64,000 nucleotides of DNA from a virus, in IMG/VR virus record IMGVR_UViG_3300033142_001588, positions 21,120 to 85,119 of that record. One strand, given 5' to 3'. The stretch's first letter is position 1, and the number at the start of each line of letters is the position of its first letter. Below are positions 63,850-64,000 of this stretch, piece by piece. A program made the translations under genes and the position numbers. The notes below the pieces were generated by a model, which was not told where the DNA came from, did no database searches, and saw only the letters and a list, made by a program, of their open reading frames with translations.

Positions 63850-64000
63850 CTGACTTGGTTTTACTATCTTACAAACAACCCTATGCTGGCAATTCGTTTC
63901 GTTTCGGTTCGCTTTGTAGTATCCGCGACACTGAGAAACATCCGCCTAGCCTATTCTCCCCATATCGCCGACGTGACCTAAATTTCCGTCGCAAGGGTGA
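63846..64000 (+). CDS. Partial ORF running off the window (51+ aa)
   Basis: The ATG at 63846 overlaps the preceding stop (ATGA). The frame is open to the end of the window and encodes a basic, Arg-rich start (MTDLVLLSYKQPYAGNSFRFG...RRRDLNFRRKG). No family can be named from this fragment. Confidence 0.5.
   Translation, partial: MTDLVLLSYKQPYAGNSFRFGSLCSIRDTEKHPPSLFSPYRRRDLNFRRKG

Noticed and set aside
1-64000. Prophage state with attachment sites.
   Set aside because: No integrase, excisionase, repressor cassette or flanking bacterial genes are seen; the window gives no evidence for lysogeny.

Overview
The window looks like part of the genome of a large, AT-rich tailed double-stranded DNA phage (Caudoviricetes). 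It carries a nearly complete virion-building block: large terminase, portal, prohead protease with fused scaffold, major capsid protein, decoration protein, neck proteins, tail tube protein, tape measure and tail tip. I see no tail sheath, no integrase, no ribosomal genes and no tRNAs, so a long-tailed siphovirus-like virion is the simplest reading. The host cannot be named from the sequence; the mix of sugar-nucleotide genes, beta-solenoid virion proteins and a small sigma factor would suit an aquatic bacterial host, but that is inference.

Layout. Positions 1-56105 form one long leftward unit. In transcription order it holds a 52-aa protein, a sigma-like factor, a candidate small terminase, an acidic protein, a GDP-mannose 4,6-dehydratase, an HNH nuclease, an ERCC4-type nuclease, TerL, portal, protease/scaffold, decoration protein and major capsid protein followed by a strong terminator. 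Next come four very large beta-rich proteins (715, 861, 983 and 3021 aa) mixed with small neck and structural proteins, then the tail tube protein and its terminator, four assembly-type proteins, the tape measure (2866 aa), a distal-tail-like protein (530 aa) and a giant hub/fibre protein (2223 aa). Many genes overlap by a few bases, as expected for translational coupling.

At 56.1-56.2 kb a short divergent promoter region turns transcription around. Rightward genes from 56.2 to 61.05 kb encode a small HTH protein, a protein of unknown function, a GT2-type glycosyltransferase, a DegT/PLP aminotransferase, a GNAT acetyltransferase and an RmlB-like dehydratase. With the Gmd gene in the leftward operon they could make and attach an N-acylated 4-amino-4,6-dideoxyhexose. 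Smaller genes follow to 62.06 kb. From 62.06 to 64.0 kb the window holds a possible small RNA with its own promoter and terminator, a non-coding stretch rich in inverted repeats, a perfect-consensus sigma70 promoter and a set of tiny early-type genes, the last of which runs off the window.

Main points of interest: a recurring GGTGTATAAT element that may be the phage promoter; an aminosugar cassette split between two operons; an ERCC4-fold nuclease with a zinc-binding-like insertion beside the terminase; a reduced sigma factor with cysteine clusters; giant adhesin-like proteins placed between capsid and neck genes; and a stand-alone 74-aa copy of the N-terminal module of the largest of these. 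Function names rest on motifs and gene order read by eye; no database search was possible.
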